64,000 nucleotides of DNA from Mesorhizobium sp. GbtcB19 (GCF_019091085.1 NZ_JAGXJY010000025.1:1-64000); one strand, 5' to 3'. Shown: positions 39,403-49,264, counted from the stretch's first letter. A program made the numbers and translations. The notes: generated by a model not told the origin, from the letters alone.

Positions 39403-40851
39403 ATGCTGAACGGTCAGAACTTCGTTGCAGGCGAATGGCGCGACGGCGCCGACTGGGTCGAGGACGTCAACCCATCGGACGTGACCGACATCGTCGGTCG
39501 TTTCGCCCAGGCGCGGCCATCCGACATCCATGACGCCGTAGCAGCGGCCCAAAGCGCGCAGCGGGAATGGGCGGCGGCCGGGCTGGAAGCGAGGGCGGCT
39601 GTTCTCGACGCCGTCGGCCGCGAGTTGATGGCGCGCTCGAAGGAACTCGGCGAACTGCTTTCGCGCGAGGAGGGCAAGACCCTTCCCGAAGGCGTTGGTG
39701 AGGTTTTTCGCGCCGGGCAGTTCTTCACCTATTTCGCCGCCGAGGTGCTTCGCAATCTCGGCGCTTCGGCCGAGTCCGTCAGGGCCGGCGTGGATGTGCT
39801 GATCGAGCGCGAGCCGCTCGGCGTCGTCGCCGTCATATCGCCGTGGAATTTCCCCATCGCCACAGCGTCCTGGAAGATCGCGCCGGCGCTGGCTTTCGGC
39901 AATGCGGTGATCTGGAAGCCGGCCAGCATCACGCCGGCGAGCGCCTGGGCGCTGACCGAGATCATCAGCCGGCAGGCGATCCCGAAAGGATTGTTCAGCC
40001 TGGTCATGGGATCGGGATCGACGATCGGTCGCGAGCTCGCCGCCAATGCCGACATCCAGGGCTTGAGCTTCACCGGATCCGGCGCCGTCGGCTCCGGGAT
40101 CGCGGCGCTGGCCGCCGCGCGCTTCGTGAAGCTGCAGCTCGAAATGGGATCGAAGAACCCGTTCGTCGTCATGGACGACGCCGACCTCGACCGCGCGGTC
40201 GATTTGGCGGTGAACGGCGCCTTCGGCGGCACGGGACAGAAATGCACGGCGTCTTCTCGACTGATTGTCCACCGGCCGGTGCATGATGCCTTCGTCGAAA
40301 AGCTGCTGGCCAAAACCAAGGCGCTGAAAGTCGGCCATGCCCTGGAAGCCGGCGTCCAGATGGGACCGGTCGTCAGCGCCGAACAGCTCGCTGCCAATCT
40401 CGACTATGTGACGCTCGGCAAAAGCGAAGGCGCCGAGCTTGCGACCGGCGGCGTGTCGCTCGATCTCGCACATAAGGGGCATTACATGGCGCCCACCGTG
40501 TTTCTGAATGGCCGCTCGCGCATGCGTATTAACCAGGAGGAGATGTTCGCGCCGATAACATGCGTCATGACCGCCGACGATCTCGACGAGGCGATCGTGC
40601 TGGCCAACGACACGCCCTATGGGCTTACGGCCGGCGTCGCCACGCGCTCGCTGGCGCGCGCGACGAAATTCCGCCACGCCTCGCGTTCGGGCTGCGTCAT
40701 GGTCAACTTGGCGACCGCCGGCACCGACTATCACGTGCCGTTCGGTGGCGTGCGCGCCTCAAGCTACGGCCCGCGCGAGCAGGGACGTTCGGCGGTCGAG
40801 TTCTACACCCAGGTCAAGACATCCTACATCCATGCGGGCGCGGCCGAATGA
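39403..40851 (+). CDS. Aldehyde dehydrogenase (alpha-ketoglutarate-semialdehyde-dehydrogenase-like)
   Basis: A 482-residue ALDH with Glu in LQLEMGSKNPFVVMDDADLD near residue 250 and the nucleophilic Cys in GGTGQKCTASSRLI near 285. The GQKCTASSR and LEMGSKNP forms are typical of alpha-ketoglutarate semialdehyde dehydrogenases from hydroxyproline, pentose and sugar-acid pathways. It is divergent from the LysR-Ldh operon and its stop overlaps the dipeptidase-like ATG by 4 bases. Confidence 0.85.
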   Translation: MLNGQNFVAGEWRDGADWVEDVNPSDVTDIVGRFAQARPSDIHDAVAAAQSAQREWAAAGLEARAAVLDAVGRELMARSKELGELLSREEGKTLPEGVGEVFRAGQFFTYFAAEVLRNLGASAESVRAGVDVLIEREPLGVVAVISPWNFPIATASWKIAPALAFGNAVIWKPASITPASAWALTEIISRQAIPKGLFSLVMGSGSTIGRELAANADIQGLSFTGSGAVGSGIAALAAARFVKLQLEMGSKNPFVVMDDADLDRAVDLAVNGAFGGTGQKCTASSRLIVHRPVHDAFVEKLLAKTKALKVGHALEAGVQMGPVVSAEQLAANLDYVTLGKSEGAELATGGVSLDLAHKGHYMAPTVFLNGRSRMRINQEEMFAPITCVMTADDLDEAIVLANDTPYGLTAGVATRSLARATKFRHASRSGCVMVNLATAGTDYHVPFGGVRASSYGPREQGRSAVEFYTQVKTSYIHAGAAE

Positions 40852-41825
40852 CCGCCGACGCGCCTCGAGTGCTCATCGACGGGTTGCAATACTGCAACTG
40901 GTCGCGCGAGATTTTTCTCGAGATGCGCCAGGGCGGGCTGACCGCGGTCCACGCCACGGTCGGCTATCACGAAGGTTTTCGCGAGACGGTGCACCGCCTC
41001 GTCGATTGGCGCACGCGCTTCCGCGACAATGAGGATCTGATCCTTCTGGCGCGCGACAGTGGCGACATCGAGCGGGCGCGCGCCTCGAACCGGACAGCGA
41101 TCTTTCTCGGGCTGCAGAACCCGATGCCGATGGAAGACGATATCGGCCTGATCGAAATGCTGTTCGATCTCGGCATCCGCTTCATGCAGCTCACCTACAA
41201 CAACCAGTCGCTGCTCGGCTGCGGCTGGATGGAGAAGGAGGACAGTGGCGTCACGCGGATGGGGCGCGAGGCGATCGCCGAGATGAACCGTCTCGGCATG
41301 ATCATCGACCTGTCACATGCCGGCGAGCGGACCACGCTGGAAACGATCGCGCTGTCGCAACGGCCGGTGGTCATCAGCCACGCCAACCCGCGCTGGCTGC
41401 GCGACAGCAACCGCAATGTGTCGAGGGCCGTCCTGCAGGCGCTGCGCGCAAGAGAGGGCCTGCTCGGCCTTTCGCTCTACCCGCTGCATCTTCCGAACGG
41501 CTCGGACACGACGCTCAATCAATTTGGCAAGATGGCCAAGGAAGCGGCTGAAATCATGGGAGCGGAGCATCTCGGTATCGGCTCGGATCTCTGCCAGGGC
41601 CAGCCCGACAGCGTCGTGCGCTGGATGCGCGAGGGCCGCTGGACCCGCGAGATACAGGCAGCCGCGAGCTTTCCGGCGCAGACGTCTTGGTTCGGATCGA
41701 ACCTCGATTTCCCAGGGCTTTCGAACGGCCTGCTCTCTGCGGGTCTAAGCAAGGCCGAAGCCGCGCTTGTGCTCGGCGGCGCCTGGCATCGCTTCCTCGA
41801 AGCCAGCCTGCCTTCCGGCGGCTGA
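40848..41825 (+). CDS. M19 (membrane dipeptidase) homologue with altered metal site
   Basis: A 325-residue TIM-barrel protein of the renal-dipeptidase family. The C-terminal ligands remain: H157 in DLSHAGERT, H178 in VISHANPRW and D247 in GIGSDLCQG. The N-terminal HxD is missing: the usual DGHND is DGLQYCNWS (11-19). The bridging Glu is replaced, Q90 in FLGLQNP. A binuclear zinc site as in true dipeptidases therefore cannot form. Homologues with the NWSREIF start occur beside betaine and carnitine demethylation genes in other proteobacteria, as far as I recall. It is coupled to the aldehyde dehydrogenase. A cyclic or N-methylated amino-acid derivative is a likelier substrate than a dipeptide. 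Confidence 0.8.
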   Translation: MTADAPRVLIDGLQYCNWSREIFLEMRQGGLTAVHATVGYHEGFRETVHRLVDWRTRFRDNEDLILLARDSGDIERARASNRTAIFLGLQNPMPMEDDIGLIEMLFDLGIRFMQLTYNNQSLLGCGWMEKEDSGVTRMGREAIAEMNRLGMIIDLSHAGERTTLETIALSQRPVVISHANPRWLRDSNRNVSRAVLQALRAREGLLGLSLYPLHLPNGSDTTLNQFGKMAKEAAEIMGAEHLGIGSDLCQGQPDSVVRWMREGRWTREIQAAASFPAQTSWFGSNLDFPGLSNGLLSAGLSKAEAALVLGGAWHRFLEASLPSGG

Positions 41826-41851
41826 CCGAGGGGGACGTCGAACTTGCCGCG

Positions 41852-42667
41852 TTACTCTGCCGGCTTGTCGTCCGGGTGCCCAAGCTCGCAGAACCAGCCG
41901 CCGAGATATTTCACCGAGGGCTTCTTCGGATCGGGAACAGCGGTCTTCGCCTCGACGGCGGCGCGGAACGGCTCGGCGCTGTCCTGTGGGATAAATCCAA
42001 GATGGTCCGCGCCGCTGTTGTCGACCATCTTCAGCTTGTTGTCGGAGATGCCGAAGGAGATGGTGTGGCCGACGCGCGGCGCGGTCAGCGATGCTTCGAC
42101 CAGCCGCACGCAGTCGGCGAAGGAGAGGTACGACCACAGCATGCGCCGGTCGGCCGGTTCGGGGAAGGATGAGAAGATGCGCAGGCACACCGTCTCGATG
42201 CCGAACTTATCCCAATAGAGCCTGCTGAGGCTCTCGACGAAATTCTTCGACACGCCATAGAGGCTGTCGGGGCGCACCGGCGCGTCGACGCCAATATGCG
42301 CCTCGATCTCGTGATAGCCGATTGCATGCACGGAGGAGGCGTAGATGACACGCTTCACGCCGTGTTTCCGGGCGCCTTCATAGATGTGGTAGGAGCCGCG
42401 GATGCTGGAATCGAGGATCTTTTGCCATTCGCATTCGAGCGGCGCGCCGCCGAAATGCACGATCGCGTCGCAGTCCTTGGTCGCCGCGATCGTCGCTTCC
42501 ATGTCGGCGAGGTCGAAGACCGCTTCTTCCTCGTGAGGCGCAAGATCGCTGAAGGGTTCGCGGCCTGCCAGGCGGATTGTCTTCGCCAGCGGCACCAGCC
42601 CCTTGCGCAATTGCGAGCCGAGCCGGCCGGCGGCGCCCGTGATCAGGATACGTTCGTAATGCGGCAT
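41852..42667 (-). CDS. NAD-dependent epimerase/dehydratase, uronate-dehydrogenase-like
   Basis: A 271-residue extended SDR. The Rossmann motif is ITGAAGRLGSQLRKGL, the active site has SSVHAIGYHE and YGVSKNFVESLSRLYWDKFG (Tyr-x3-Lys), and FSSFPEPADRRML follows, all in the arrangement of bacterial uronate dehydrogenases, which oxidise uronic acids to aldarolactones. Similarity is clear but far from identity. It is the last gene of the long amino-acid operon, 3 bases after the aminotransferase, where a uronate is not obviously expected. The substrate may differ. Confidence 0.75.
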   Translation of the reverse strand: MPHYERILITGAAGRLGSQLRKGLVPLAKTIRLAGREPFSDLAPHEEEAVFDLADMEATIAATKDCDAIVHFGGAPLECEWQKILDSSIRGSYHIYEGARKHGVKRVIYASSVHAIGYHEIEAHIGVDAPVRPDSLYGVSKNFVESLSRLYWDKFGIETVCLRIFSSFPEPADRRMLWSYLSFADCVRLVEASLTAPRVGHTISFGISDNKLKMVDNSGADHLGFIPQDSAEPFRAAVEAKTAVPDPKKPSVKYLGGWFCELGHPDDKPAE

Positions 42668-42670
42668 GCT

Positions 42671-43873
42671 TTACTCCACTTGCGCGACGGCGGCATTGAT
42701 CCGCGCGATCGCTTCGGTCAGCACCTCTTCGCTGGTCGCGGTCGAGATGCGGAAATAGGGTGACAGTCCATAGGCGACGCCGGGCACCGACGCCACCCGG
42801 CCTTCATTGAGAAGGTAGTTCGACACGGCCGCGTCATCGTCCAGCACCGCGCCCCCGGGCGTCTTGCGGCCGATCAGGCTGGCGCAGCCGATATAGGCGT
42901 AGAAGGCGCCCTCCGGCGGCGACAGCGTCAGGCCGTTGATCTTGCGGATGCCGTCGACGACCAGGTCGCGGCGCCTCTCGAAAGCCTGGCGGAAACGCCC
43001 GACCTCGTCCTGCGGGCCGTTGAGCGCGGCGACTGTCGCGGCCTGGGCAATCGAGCACACCGAGGTGCAGGACTGGCTCTGGATCGTCGACATCGCCTTG
43101 AGCAGCGGCGCCGGTCCGGCCGCATAGCCGACGCGCCAGCCGGTCATCGCATAAGATTTCGACACGCCGTTGACGATCAGCGTGCGGTCCTTGAGCCCGG
43201 GGCAGGCCTTGCCGAAGGAGACGAATTCGCGCCCGTCGAACAAGATGTGCTCATAGATCTCGTCGGACAGGATCAGCACCTGCGGATGCTTCGCCAGCAC
43301 CGCGCCCAGCGCCTTCAGGTCGGACTCAGAGTAAACCGCGCCGGACGGGTTGCCCGGCATGTTGAGGAACAGCCACTTCGTCCGTGGCGTGATCGCCTTT
43401 TCGAGCAGCGCCGGCGTCAGCCGGAAGCCGGTGGTCTCCGGGCATTCGACGACGACCGGCGTGCCGCCGAGCAGCTTCACCATTTCCGGGTAGGAAACGA
43501 AGTAGGGCGCCGGCAGGATCGCCTCGTCGCCGCTCTCCAGCGTCGCCATCAGCGCGTTGAAGATGATCTGCTTGGCGCCGTTGGCCACCACGATGTCGTC
43601 GGCGGTGTAGTCCAGCCCGTTCTCGCGGCGGAATTTTCCCGCGATGGCTTCGCGCACTTCCAGCGTGCCGGCAGCGGCCGTGTAGAGCGTCTGGCCGGCC
43701 TTCGCGGCGAAATGCGCGGCATCGATGATGTGGAGCGGCGTCGGAAAATCGGGCTCGCCGAGCCCAAGGTCGATCACGTCGACGCCCTTGGCCCGCAACG
43801 CCTTGGCTGCCTGCGAGGCCGCCATCGAGGCCGAGGGCTTCACCACCGAGAGGCGCGAGGCAACATAGCTCAT
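42671..43873 (-). CDS. PLP-dependent aminotransferase, class I/II (aspartate-aminotransferase-like)
   Basis: A 400-residue aminotransferase. LGLGEPDFPTPLHI near residue 37, PGNPSGAVYS near 174, SDEIYEHILFDG near 204 and NGVSKSYAMTGWRVGY with the PLP Lys near 237 follow the aspartate aminotransferase AspC/AatA pattern; the substrate-carboxylate Arg is in YFRIST near 376. The ATG at 43873 overlaps the hydantoinase B stop by one base, so it belongs to the operon. It likely removes the amino group from the amino acid released by the hydantoinase or taken up by the transporter. Confidence 0.87.
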   Translation of the reverse strand: MSYVASRLSVVKPSASMAASQAAKALRAKGVDVIDLGLGEPDFPTPLHIIDAAHFAAKAGQTLYTAAAGTLEVREAIAGKFRRENGLDYTADDIVVANGAKQIIFNALMATLESGDEAILPAPYFVSYPEMVKLLGGTPVVVECPETTGFRLTPALLEKAITPRTKWLFLNMPGNPSGAVYSESDLKALGAVLAKHPQVLILSDEIYEHILFDGREFVSFGKACPGLKDRTLIVNGVSKSYAMTGWRVGYAAGPAPLLKAMSTIQSQSCTSVCSIAQAATVAALNGPQDEVGRFRQAFERRRDLVVDGIRKINGLTLSPPEGAFYAYIGCASLIGRKTPGGAVLDDDAAVSNYLLNEGRVASVPGVAYGLSPYFRISTATSEEVLTEAIARINAAVAQVE

Positions 43874-45504
43874 CAGTCGTTCTCCGTGATGTAACCCTTG
43901 GATCGATCGTTCGCCTGCGCGGCAGCGCTGCGTTTGGCGGGATCGCCATAGCCGCCGCCGCCCGGCAATTCCAGGATCAGCCTGCGCCCGGCCGGCACAT
44001 GCTGCCAGCCTTTTGGACGCATCTTCGTGCCGTCGTCGAGCTTGACCACACCGGCGACGCCGGGCTTGCCGCCATTGCGCCCGTGGGCCGGATGGTTGAC
44101 GCGGTCGAACATGGCGGAAAAATCGAACTCGTGGTCGTCGGTCGCGGCGATCTCGATGACCTGTCCGAGGCCGCCGCGGAACTCGCCGTCTCCGCCGGAA
44201 TCGGGCCGCAGCTCCTTGCGCCAGATGACGATCGGACCGGTATGCTCGGTCGCCTCGATCGGCATTGTGTGCACGCCGGACGGGAAAGCCGTCGCCGACA
44301 GGCCGTCGAGCTCGGGGCGGGCGCCCATGCCGCCGGAATTGAACATCAGCACTTCGGCGCGGCGGCCGGATGCGCCGGCGACAGGACGCGCCGAGATGTG
44401 GATGTTCCACAGCGCTCCTGCGCCCTCGGCGAGGATTTTTCCCGGCAACGCCTTGGAGAACGCCCCCAGCACCAGATCGGGAACCATGTGGCCGAAAATG
44501 TGCCGGAGCGCCACCGGCGCCGGCCGCACGGCGTTGAGGATGTTGATGGGTGACGTCACGGTGAAGAAGGCGAGCGAGGCGGCATTGTTGGGGATGTCCG
44601 GCGCCACCATGCATTTCAGCGCATAGCAGGCATAGGCCTTGCTGTAGATGATCGGGCAGTTGATGCCCCAGCGGCTCATCGGGTCGGTGCCGGTGAAGTC
44701 GACCTCGACATGGTCGTCGCGCACCGAAACGGTCGCCGCCAGCTTCACCGGCTCGTCGTAACCGTCGGTCACCAGCTCGTTCGACCAGCTTCCCTTGGGC
44801 AGCGCCTCGATCCGTTCCAGCATGGCGTCGCGGGTGCGCGAGAAGATGAAGTCGCCGAGGCCGTCGAGCGAGGAGAGGCCGATCTCCTTCATCATGTCGA
44901 CGAGGCGGCGGTGGCCGACCTCGTTGCAGGCGGCAAGCGAATAGAAGTCGCCGACCACCTGGTTCGGCTCGCGGACATTGGCGCGCAGGATGCGGACGAG
45001 GTCGAGATTGACCTTGCCCTTTTCCGCGAACTTCATGATCGGGATCTGGATGCCTTCCTCATAGACCGACTTGCCGTCGGCGCCGAAGCCGCGGCCGCCG
45101 ACATCGACGACATGCGCCGTGCAGGCGAAGAAGGCGACGAGCTCGCCATTCAGGAAGGACGGCGACACCATGGTGATGTCGTGCAAATGGCCGGTGCCGA
45201 GCCAAGGATCGTTGGTGACATAGGTGTCGCCCTCGAACATCTCCTCGCGCGGGATTGCGTTCATGAAATGCAGCACGGCTTCGGCCATGGTGTTGACATG
45301 GCCGGGCGTGCCGGTGACCGCCTGCGCCAGCATCTGGCCGCGCGGATCGAACACGCCGGCCGACAGGTCGCCGGATTCGCGCACCGAGGTGGAGAAGGCG
45401 GTGCGCAGCAAGGTCAGCGCCTGCTCTTCCACCACCGAGATCAATCGGTTCCACATGACCTGCATACGGATTTCGCCGATGCTGTTCGTGCTTGGGTCGC
45501 TCAT
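43873..45504 (-). CDS. Hydantoinase B / 5-oxoprolinase B family subunit
   Basis: A 543-residue protein starting MSDPSTNSIGEIRMQVMWNRL. FDPRGQMLAQAVTGTPGHVNTM near residue 52, NDPWLGTGHLHDITMVSP near 98 and the C-terminal GGGGYGDPAKR are standard for HyuB/acetone-carboxylase-alpha-type subunits. It works with the A subunit in ATP-dependent opening of hydantoin- or oxoproline-like rings. Its ATG overlaps the A-subunit stop by 4 bases. Ring chemistry is inferred from the family; acetophenone or acetone carboxylation is an alternative but lacks the usual gamma subunit. Confidence 0.87.
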   Translation of the reverse strand: MSDPSTNSIGEIRMQVMWNRLISVVEEQALTLLRTAFSTSVRESGDLSAGVFDPRGQMLAQAVTGTPGHVNTMAEAVLHFMNAIPREEMFEGDTYVTNDPWLGTGHLHDITMVSPSFLNGELVAFFACTAHVVDVGGRGFGADGKSVYEEGIQIPIMKFAEKGKVNLDLVRILRANVREPNQVVGDFYSLAACNEVGHRRLVDMMKEIGLSSLDGLGDFIFSRTRDAMLERIEALPKGSWSNELVTDGYDEPVKLAATVSVRDDHVEVDFTGTDPMSRWGINCPIIYSKAYACYALKCMVAPDIPNNAASLAFFTVTSPINILNAVRPAPVALRHIFGHMVPDLVLGAFSKALPGKILAEGAGALWNIHISARPVAGASGRRAEVLMFNSGGMGARPELDGLSATAFPSGVHTMPIEATEHTGPIVIWRKELRPDSGGDGEFRGGLGQVIEIAATDDHEFDFSAMFDRVNHPAHGRNGGKPGVAGVVKLDDGTKMRPKGWQHVPAGRRLILELPGGGGYGDPAKRSAAAQANDRSKGYITEND

Positions 45505-47597
45505 GCCTGGCTGCCTTTGCGGATCAGGAGGATGGCGCCGTCGCTCTGGATGACGGCGTCGAAGCTGGTGGTGACGACGGTGGACGTCTCGCGCTCGACA
45601 ATGACGGCTGGACCGGCGACACGGTCGCCGGCGCAAAGCATGTCGCGCTCGACAATGCCGTAGGTCTGTGGCGCGCCAGTCGCCGGGTCGAAGACGGCGC
45701 GGGTGGTGGCCGGTTGGCTCGTCTTCTTGCCGGCGATCAGCTCGTGTCGCGCGACGGCAGGGCGAACATCGGTCGCCTTCACCGACCAGGTGACGATCTC
45801 GATCTCGAGCCCGTCGAGGCCTTCGATGGCGCGGCCGAAGAAGCGCTGGTAGTTCGTCTCGAACAGTTCCTTGAGCTTCGCCACCGCATCGTCGCCGAAC
45901 GGCTCGTCCGCCAGCGGCACGGGGATTTCCCAGCCCTGGCCGGCATAGCGCATGAAAGCCGTGATCTCGCACACGATCCTGCCGCTGGCGCCGCTGCGGA
46001 CAAAACCCTCGGCGGAGGCTTTGAGGTCGGCGAGCAGGGCATTCACTTCCGCCGGCTTGAAGCGCGACAGGCGCGTCAACTTCGAGGCCAGTGCCTCATA
46101 GCCGAACGGCGCCTTGAGGAAGCCGATCGCCGAGCCGACGCCGGCGCCGCGCGGCACGATGCACTGGTCGATGCCGAGCTTTTCGCAAAGCCTTGCAGCG
46201 TGCAGGGGTGCTGCGCCGCCAAAGGCGATCATCAGATTGTCTGAAATGTTTTTGCCGTTCTCAACGGCATGGACGCGGGCGGCGTTGGCCATATTCTCGT
46301 CGACCACCTCGCAAATGCCGAAGGCCGTCGACATGGCATTCAGCGACAGGCGCTCGCCGACATCGCGCAGGATGGCCTGCTCGGATGCGGATGTGTCGAG
46401 CTTGATCGCGCCACCGGCGAAATTGTCGGGGTCGAGCTTGCCGAGCACGAGGTCGGCGTCGGTGATCGCCGGGCGCTTGCCGCCGCGGCCGTAGCAGGCC
46501 GGGCCGGGTTCCGAGCCGGCGCTTTCCGGCCCGGTCTGGATGCGGCCCATGGCGTCGACCCAGGCGATGGAGCCGCCGCCGGCGCCGATCTCGATCATCT
46601 CGATCACCGGGATCGAGATCGGCATGCCCGAGCCTTTCGAGAAGCGGTAGGTGCGCGCCACCTCGAACGTCCGCGCCGTGCGCGGCGCAAAATCCTCGAT
46701 CAGGCAGATCTTGGCGGTGGTGCCGCCCATGTCGTAGGAGACGACCTTCTCCAGGCCGAAGCGCCGGGCAATGTCGGCGGCGAAGATGGCGCCGCCGGCC
46801 GGGCCGGATTCGACCAACCGTACAGGAAATTCCGACGCGGTCTCAACCGAGATCAGGCCGCCGCCGGAATGGATCATGAAAACCGGGCAGTCGGCGCCCA
46901 TGTCCTTCAAGCGCGTCTGCAAACGGGCGAGATAGTCGGCCATCTGCGGCCGCACATAGGCGTTGGCGCAGACCGTGTTGAAGCGCTCGAACTCGCGCAT
47001 CTGCGGCGAGACCTCGGCGCTGATCGAAATCGGGATCCTGAGTTTCCGGGAAAGGATTTCGCGCGCGCGGCGCTCGTGGTCCGGATTGGCATAGGCATGA
47101 ATGAAGCCGATCGCCACCGAGCCGAAATTGCCGGCCGCGATCCGACCGGCGATCTCCTCGAGGGCGGCTTCGTCGAGAGCCTGCAGTTCCTGGCCCTCGG
47201 CGCCGATGCGGCCCTTGACGGTAAAACGGTCCTCGCGCGGGATCAGCGGCTTGGGCAGTTGCAGGTTCAAGTCGTACTGTTCGAAGCGGTTCTCCGTGCG
47301 CATCTCGATCACATCGCGGAACCCTTCCGTCGTGACCAGCGCGGTCCTGGCGCCGCGCCGTTCGATCAGCGCGTTGGTGGCAAGCGTCGTGCCGTGGATG
47401 ATGATGCCGATCTCGGCGGCCGAAATTCCGGCGTCGCGGATGACCACGTCAATGCCGTCGAGGATCGCCTGCTCGGGTGCGGAATAATTGGTCAGCACCT
47501 TGGTCGAGAACATCGTTCCCCTGACGTCGAGGGCGATGTCGGTGAAGGTGCCGCCGATGTCCGCGCCAAGGCGGATGTCGTCTGATCTGGAGGTCAT
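45501..47597 (-). CDS. Hydantoinase A / 5-oxoprolinase A family subunit
   Basis: A 698-residue ATP-binding subunit. The N-terminal RLGADIGGTFTDIALD is the actin-like phosphate-1 motif, and VSYDMGGTTAKICLIE near 285 and LIAFGGAAPLHAARLCEKL near 454 are the other ATPase motifs. Length matches HyuA. Coupled to the ThDP enzyme upstream and HyuB downstream by 4-base overlaps. Together with HyuB it probably hydrolyses a cyclic imide or lactam with ATP. Confidence 0.88.
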   Translation of the reverse strand: MTSRSDDIRLGADIGGTFTDIALDVRGTMFSTKVLTNYSAPEQAILDGIDVVIRDAGISAAEIGIIIHGTTLATNALIERRGARTALVTTEGFRDVIEMRTENRFEQYDLNLQLPKPLIPREDRFTVKGRIGAEGQELQALDEAALEEIAGRIAAGNFGSVAIGFIHAYANPDHERRAREILSRKLRIPISISAEVSPQMREFERFNTVCANAYVRPQMADYLARLQTRLKDMGADCPVFMIHSGGGLISVETASEFPVRLVESGPAGGAIFAADIARRFGLEKVVSYDMGGTTAKICLIEDFAPRTARTFEVARTYRFSKGSGMPISIPVIEMIEIGAGGGSIAWVDAMGRIQTGPESAGSEPGPACYGRGGKRPAITDADLVLGKLDPDNFAGGAIKLDTSASEQAILRDVGERLSLNAMSTAFGICEVVDENMANAARVHAVENGKNISDNLMIAFGGAAPLHAARLCEKLGIDQCIVPRGAGVGSAIGFLKAPFGYEALASKLTRLSRFKPAEVNALLADLKASAEGFVRSGASGRIVCEITAFMRYAGQGWEIPVPLADEPFGDDAVAKLKELFETNYQRFFGRAIEGLDGLEIEIVTWSVKATDVRPAVARHELIAGKKTSQPATTRAVFDPATGAPQTYGIVERDMLCAGDRVAGPAVIVERETSTVVTTSFDAVIQSDGAILLIRKGSQA

Positions 47598-49264
47598 GCC
47601 TTGGCCTTCTGGGAAGCGAGCGCGGCGTCGCGCATCTGGGAGAGGGTCTGCCGGGGCGTCAGCGCTTCGGGCGAGATGGCGATGTCGAGGACCGCGCCGG
47701 TCGTGGAGTTCAGCGCCCGCTCGAACGCCGCGGCGAAATCCTGCGTCGCCTCGACGCGCTCGGCGTGGAAGCCGTAGGCCTTGGCCAGCGCCACGAAGTC
47801 GGGGTTTTCGAGCGACGTACCGGAGACGCGCGCCGGATAGTTACGCTCCTGATGCGCGCGGATCGTGCCATAGATGCCGTTGTTGATGATCAGCACGATC
47901 GGCTGCGCGCCCGCCTGCATGGCGGTGCCGAGTTCCTGGCAATTCATCTGGAAGTCGCCGTCGCCGGCGAAGCAGACGACCGTGCGCTGAGGATACGCGA
48001 CCTTGGCGGCGATCGCAGCCGGCAGGCCGTAGCCCATGGCGCCGGATTGCGGCGCAAGCAGTCGCGCCTCAGGCCCGAACTTGAAGAACTTGTTCGGCCA
48101 TACGGTGAAGTTACCGGCGCCGTTGGTGAGGATGACATCGGCCGGCAAGGTCGCGCGCAGCCAGGCGCTGACCGCGACCATGTCGACAGGGCCGGGCTGG
48201 ACGGGCGCGGTGAAGGTGCCTTCATAGGCCTTGCGCGCCGTGGCGCGCCAGTCGGCCCAGGCACCCTTCACCGGCGTCAGCGCCTTGGCGAAGGCATTCG
48301 GGCCGGCATGGATGCCGATCGTGGGCACATAGATTTTGCCGATCTCGCGATCGGAGCCGTGGATATGAATCAACTTCTGACGCGGCACGGGCACGGAAAG
48401 CAGCGTGTAGCCGTCGGTCGTCATCTCGCCGAAGCGGACATTGACGGCCAGGATCACGTCCGCGTCGCTGATCAGCTTCCTGACATGCGCCATCATGCCG
48501 ACGCCGGCTTCGCCGACGAAGACAGGCGAATGGTTGTCGAACTGGTCCTGGTAACGGAAGGCGGCGACGACGGGAATGTTGGAAGTTTCGGCGAAAGCCT
48601 GGAGTGCCGCACGTCCGCCCGCCGTCCAGTTGGCGCCGCCCATGAGCAGCACCGGCCTCTCGGCGGCAGCCAGCATATCGAGTGTCGACGCGATTGCCGC
48701 CTGCGACGGAGCCGCTTCGAAAATCGAAGCAGGACCGTTGAGTGGCGCGGCCTCGGTCAAGGTGGTCAGCATGTCCTCCGGCAGCGCAACGACGACGGGA
48801 CCTGGACGCCCGGTCAGGGCGGTGGTCCAGGCGCGCGCCACGATCTCGGGCAGCCGCGAGACGTCGTCGATCTCGACGGCCCATTTGGCGACGGTTCCGT
48901 AGACGGCGCGGTAGTCGATCTCCTGAAAAGCCTCGCGGCCTTTCATGTCGGTGCCGACCTGGCCGACGAACAGGATCATCGGCGAGCTGTCCTGCATCGC
49001 GGTGTGGACGCCGATGCTGGCATTGGTCACGCCCGGGCCACGGGTGACGAAGCAGATGCCGGGCGATCCCGTCAGCTTGCCATAGGCGGAGGCCATGAAG
49101 GCCGCGCCGCCTTCGTTGCGGCAGAGCACATAGTCCAGCCTGCCATGGGTGTCATGCAGCGCGTCGAGAACGGCCAGATAGCTTTCGCCGGGAACGCCGA
49201 AGCTCTTGGTCGCGCCCAAGGCGATCAGGCACTCGACAAGAAGGTGACCGCCATTGCGGACCAT
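47594..49264 (-). CDS. Thiamine-diphosphate-dependent enzyme (acetolactate synthase large-subunit-like)
   Basis: A 556-residue ThDP enzyme. CRNEGGAAFMASAYGKLTG near residue 50 holds the cofactor-activating Glu, and GDGDFQMNCQELGTAMQAG near 440 with INNGIYGTI is the ThDP/Mg motif. There is no small regulatory subunit nearby, so branched-chain amino-acid synthesis is unlikely. Decarboxylation or carboligation of a 2-oxo acid from the aminotransferase or hydroxyacid dehydrogenase would suit the operon. An ATG six codons upstream (49282) is less likely because MVRNGG is the usual family start. Confidence 0.85.
   Translation of the reverse strand: MVRNGGHLLVECLIALGATKSFGVPGESYLAVLDALHDTHGRLDYVLCRNEGGAAFMASAYGKLTGSPGICFVTRGPGVTNASIGVHTAMQDSSPMILFVGQVGTDMKGREAFQEIDYRAVYGTVAKWAVEIDDVSRLPEIVARAWTTALTGRPGPVVVALPEDMLTTLTEAAPLNGPASIFEAAPSQAAIASTLDMLAAAERPVLLMGGANWTAGGRAALQAFAETSNIPVVAAFRYQDQFDNHSPVFVGEAGVGMMAHVRKLISDADVILAVNVRFGEMTTDGYTLLSVPVPRQKLIHIHGSDREIGKIYVPTIGIHAGPNAFAKALTPVKGAWADWRATARKAYEGTFTAPVQPGPVDMVAVSAWLRATLPADVILTNGAGNFTVWPNKFFKFGPEARLLAPQSGAMGYGLPAAIAAKVAYPQRTVVCFAGDGDFQMNCQELGTAMQAGAQPIVLIINNGIYGTIRAHQERNYPARVSGTSLENPDFVALAKAYGFHAERVEATQDFAAAFERALNSTTGAVLDIAISPEALTPRQTLSQMRDAALASQKAKA

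Noticed and set aside
47594..49264. Housekeeping acetolactate synthase (ilvB)
   Set aside because: No small subunit gene follows and the surrounding operon is degradative.
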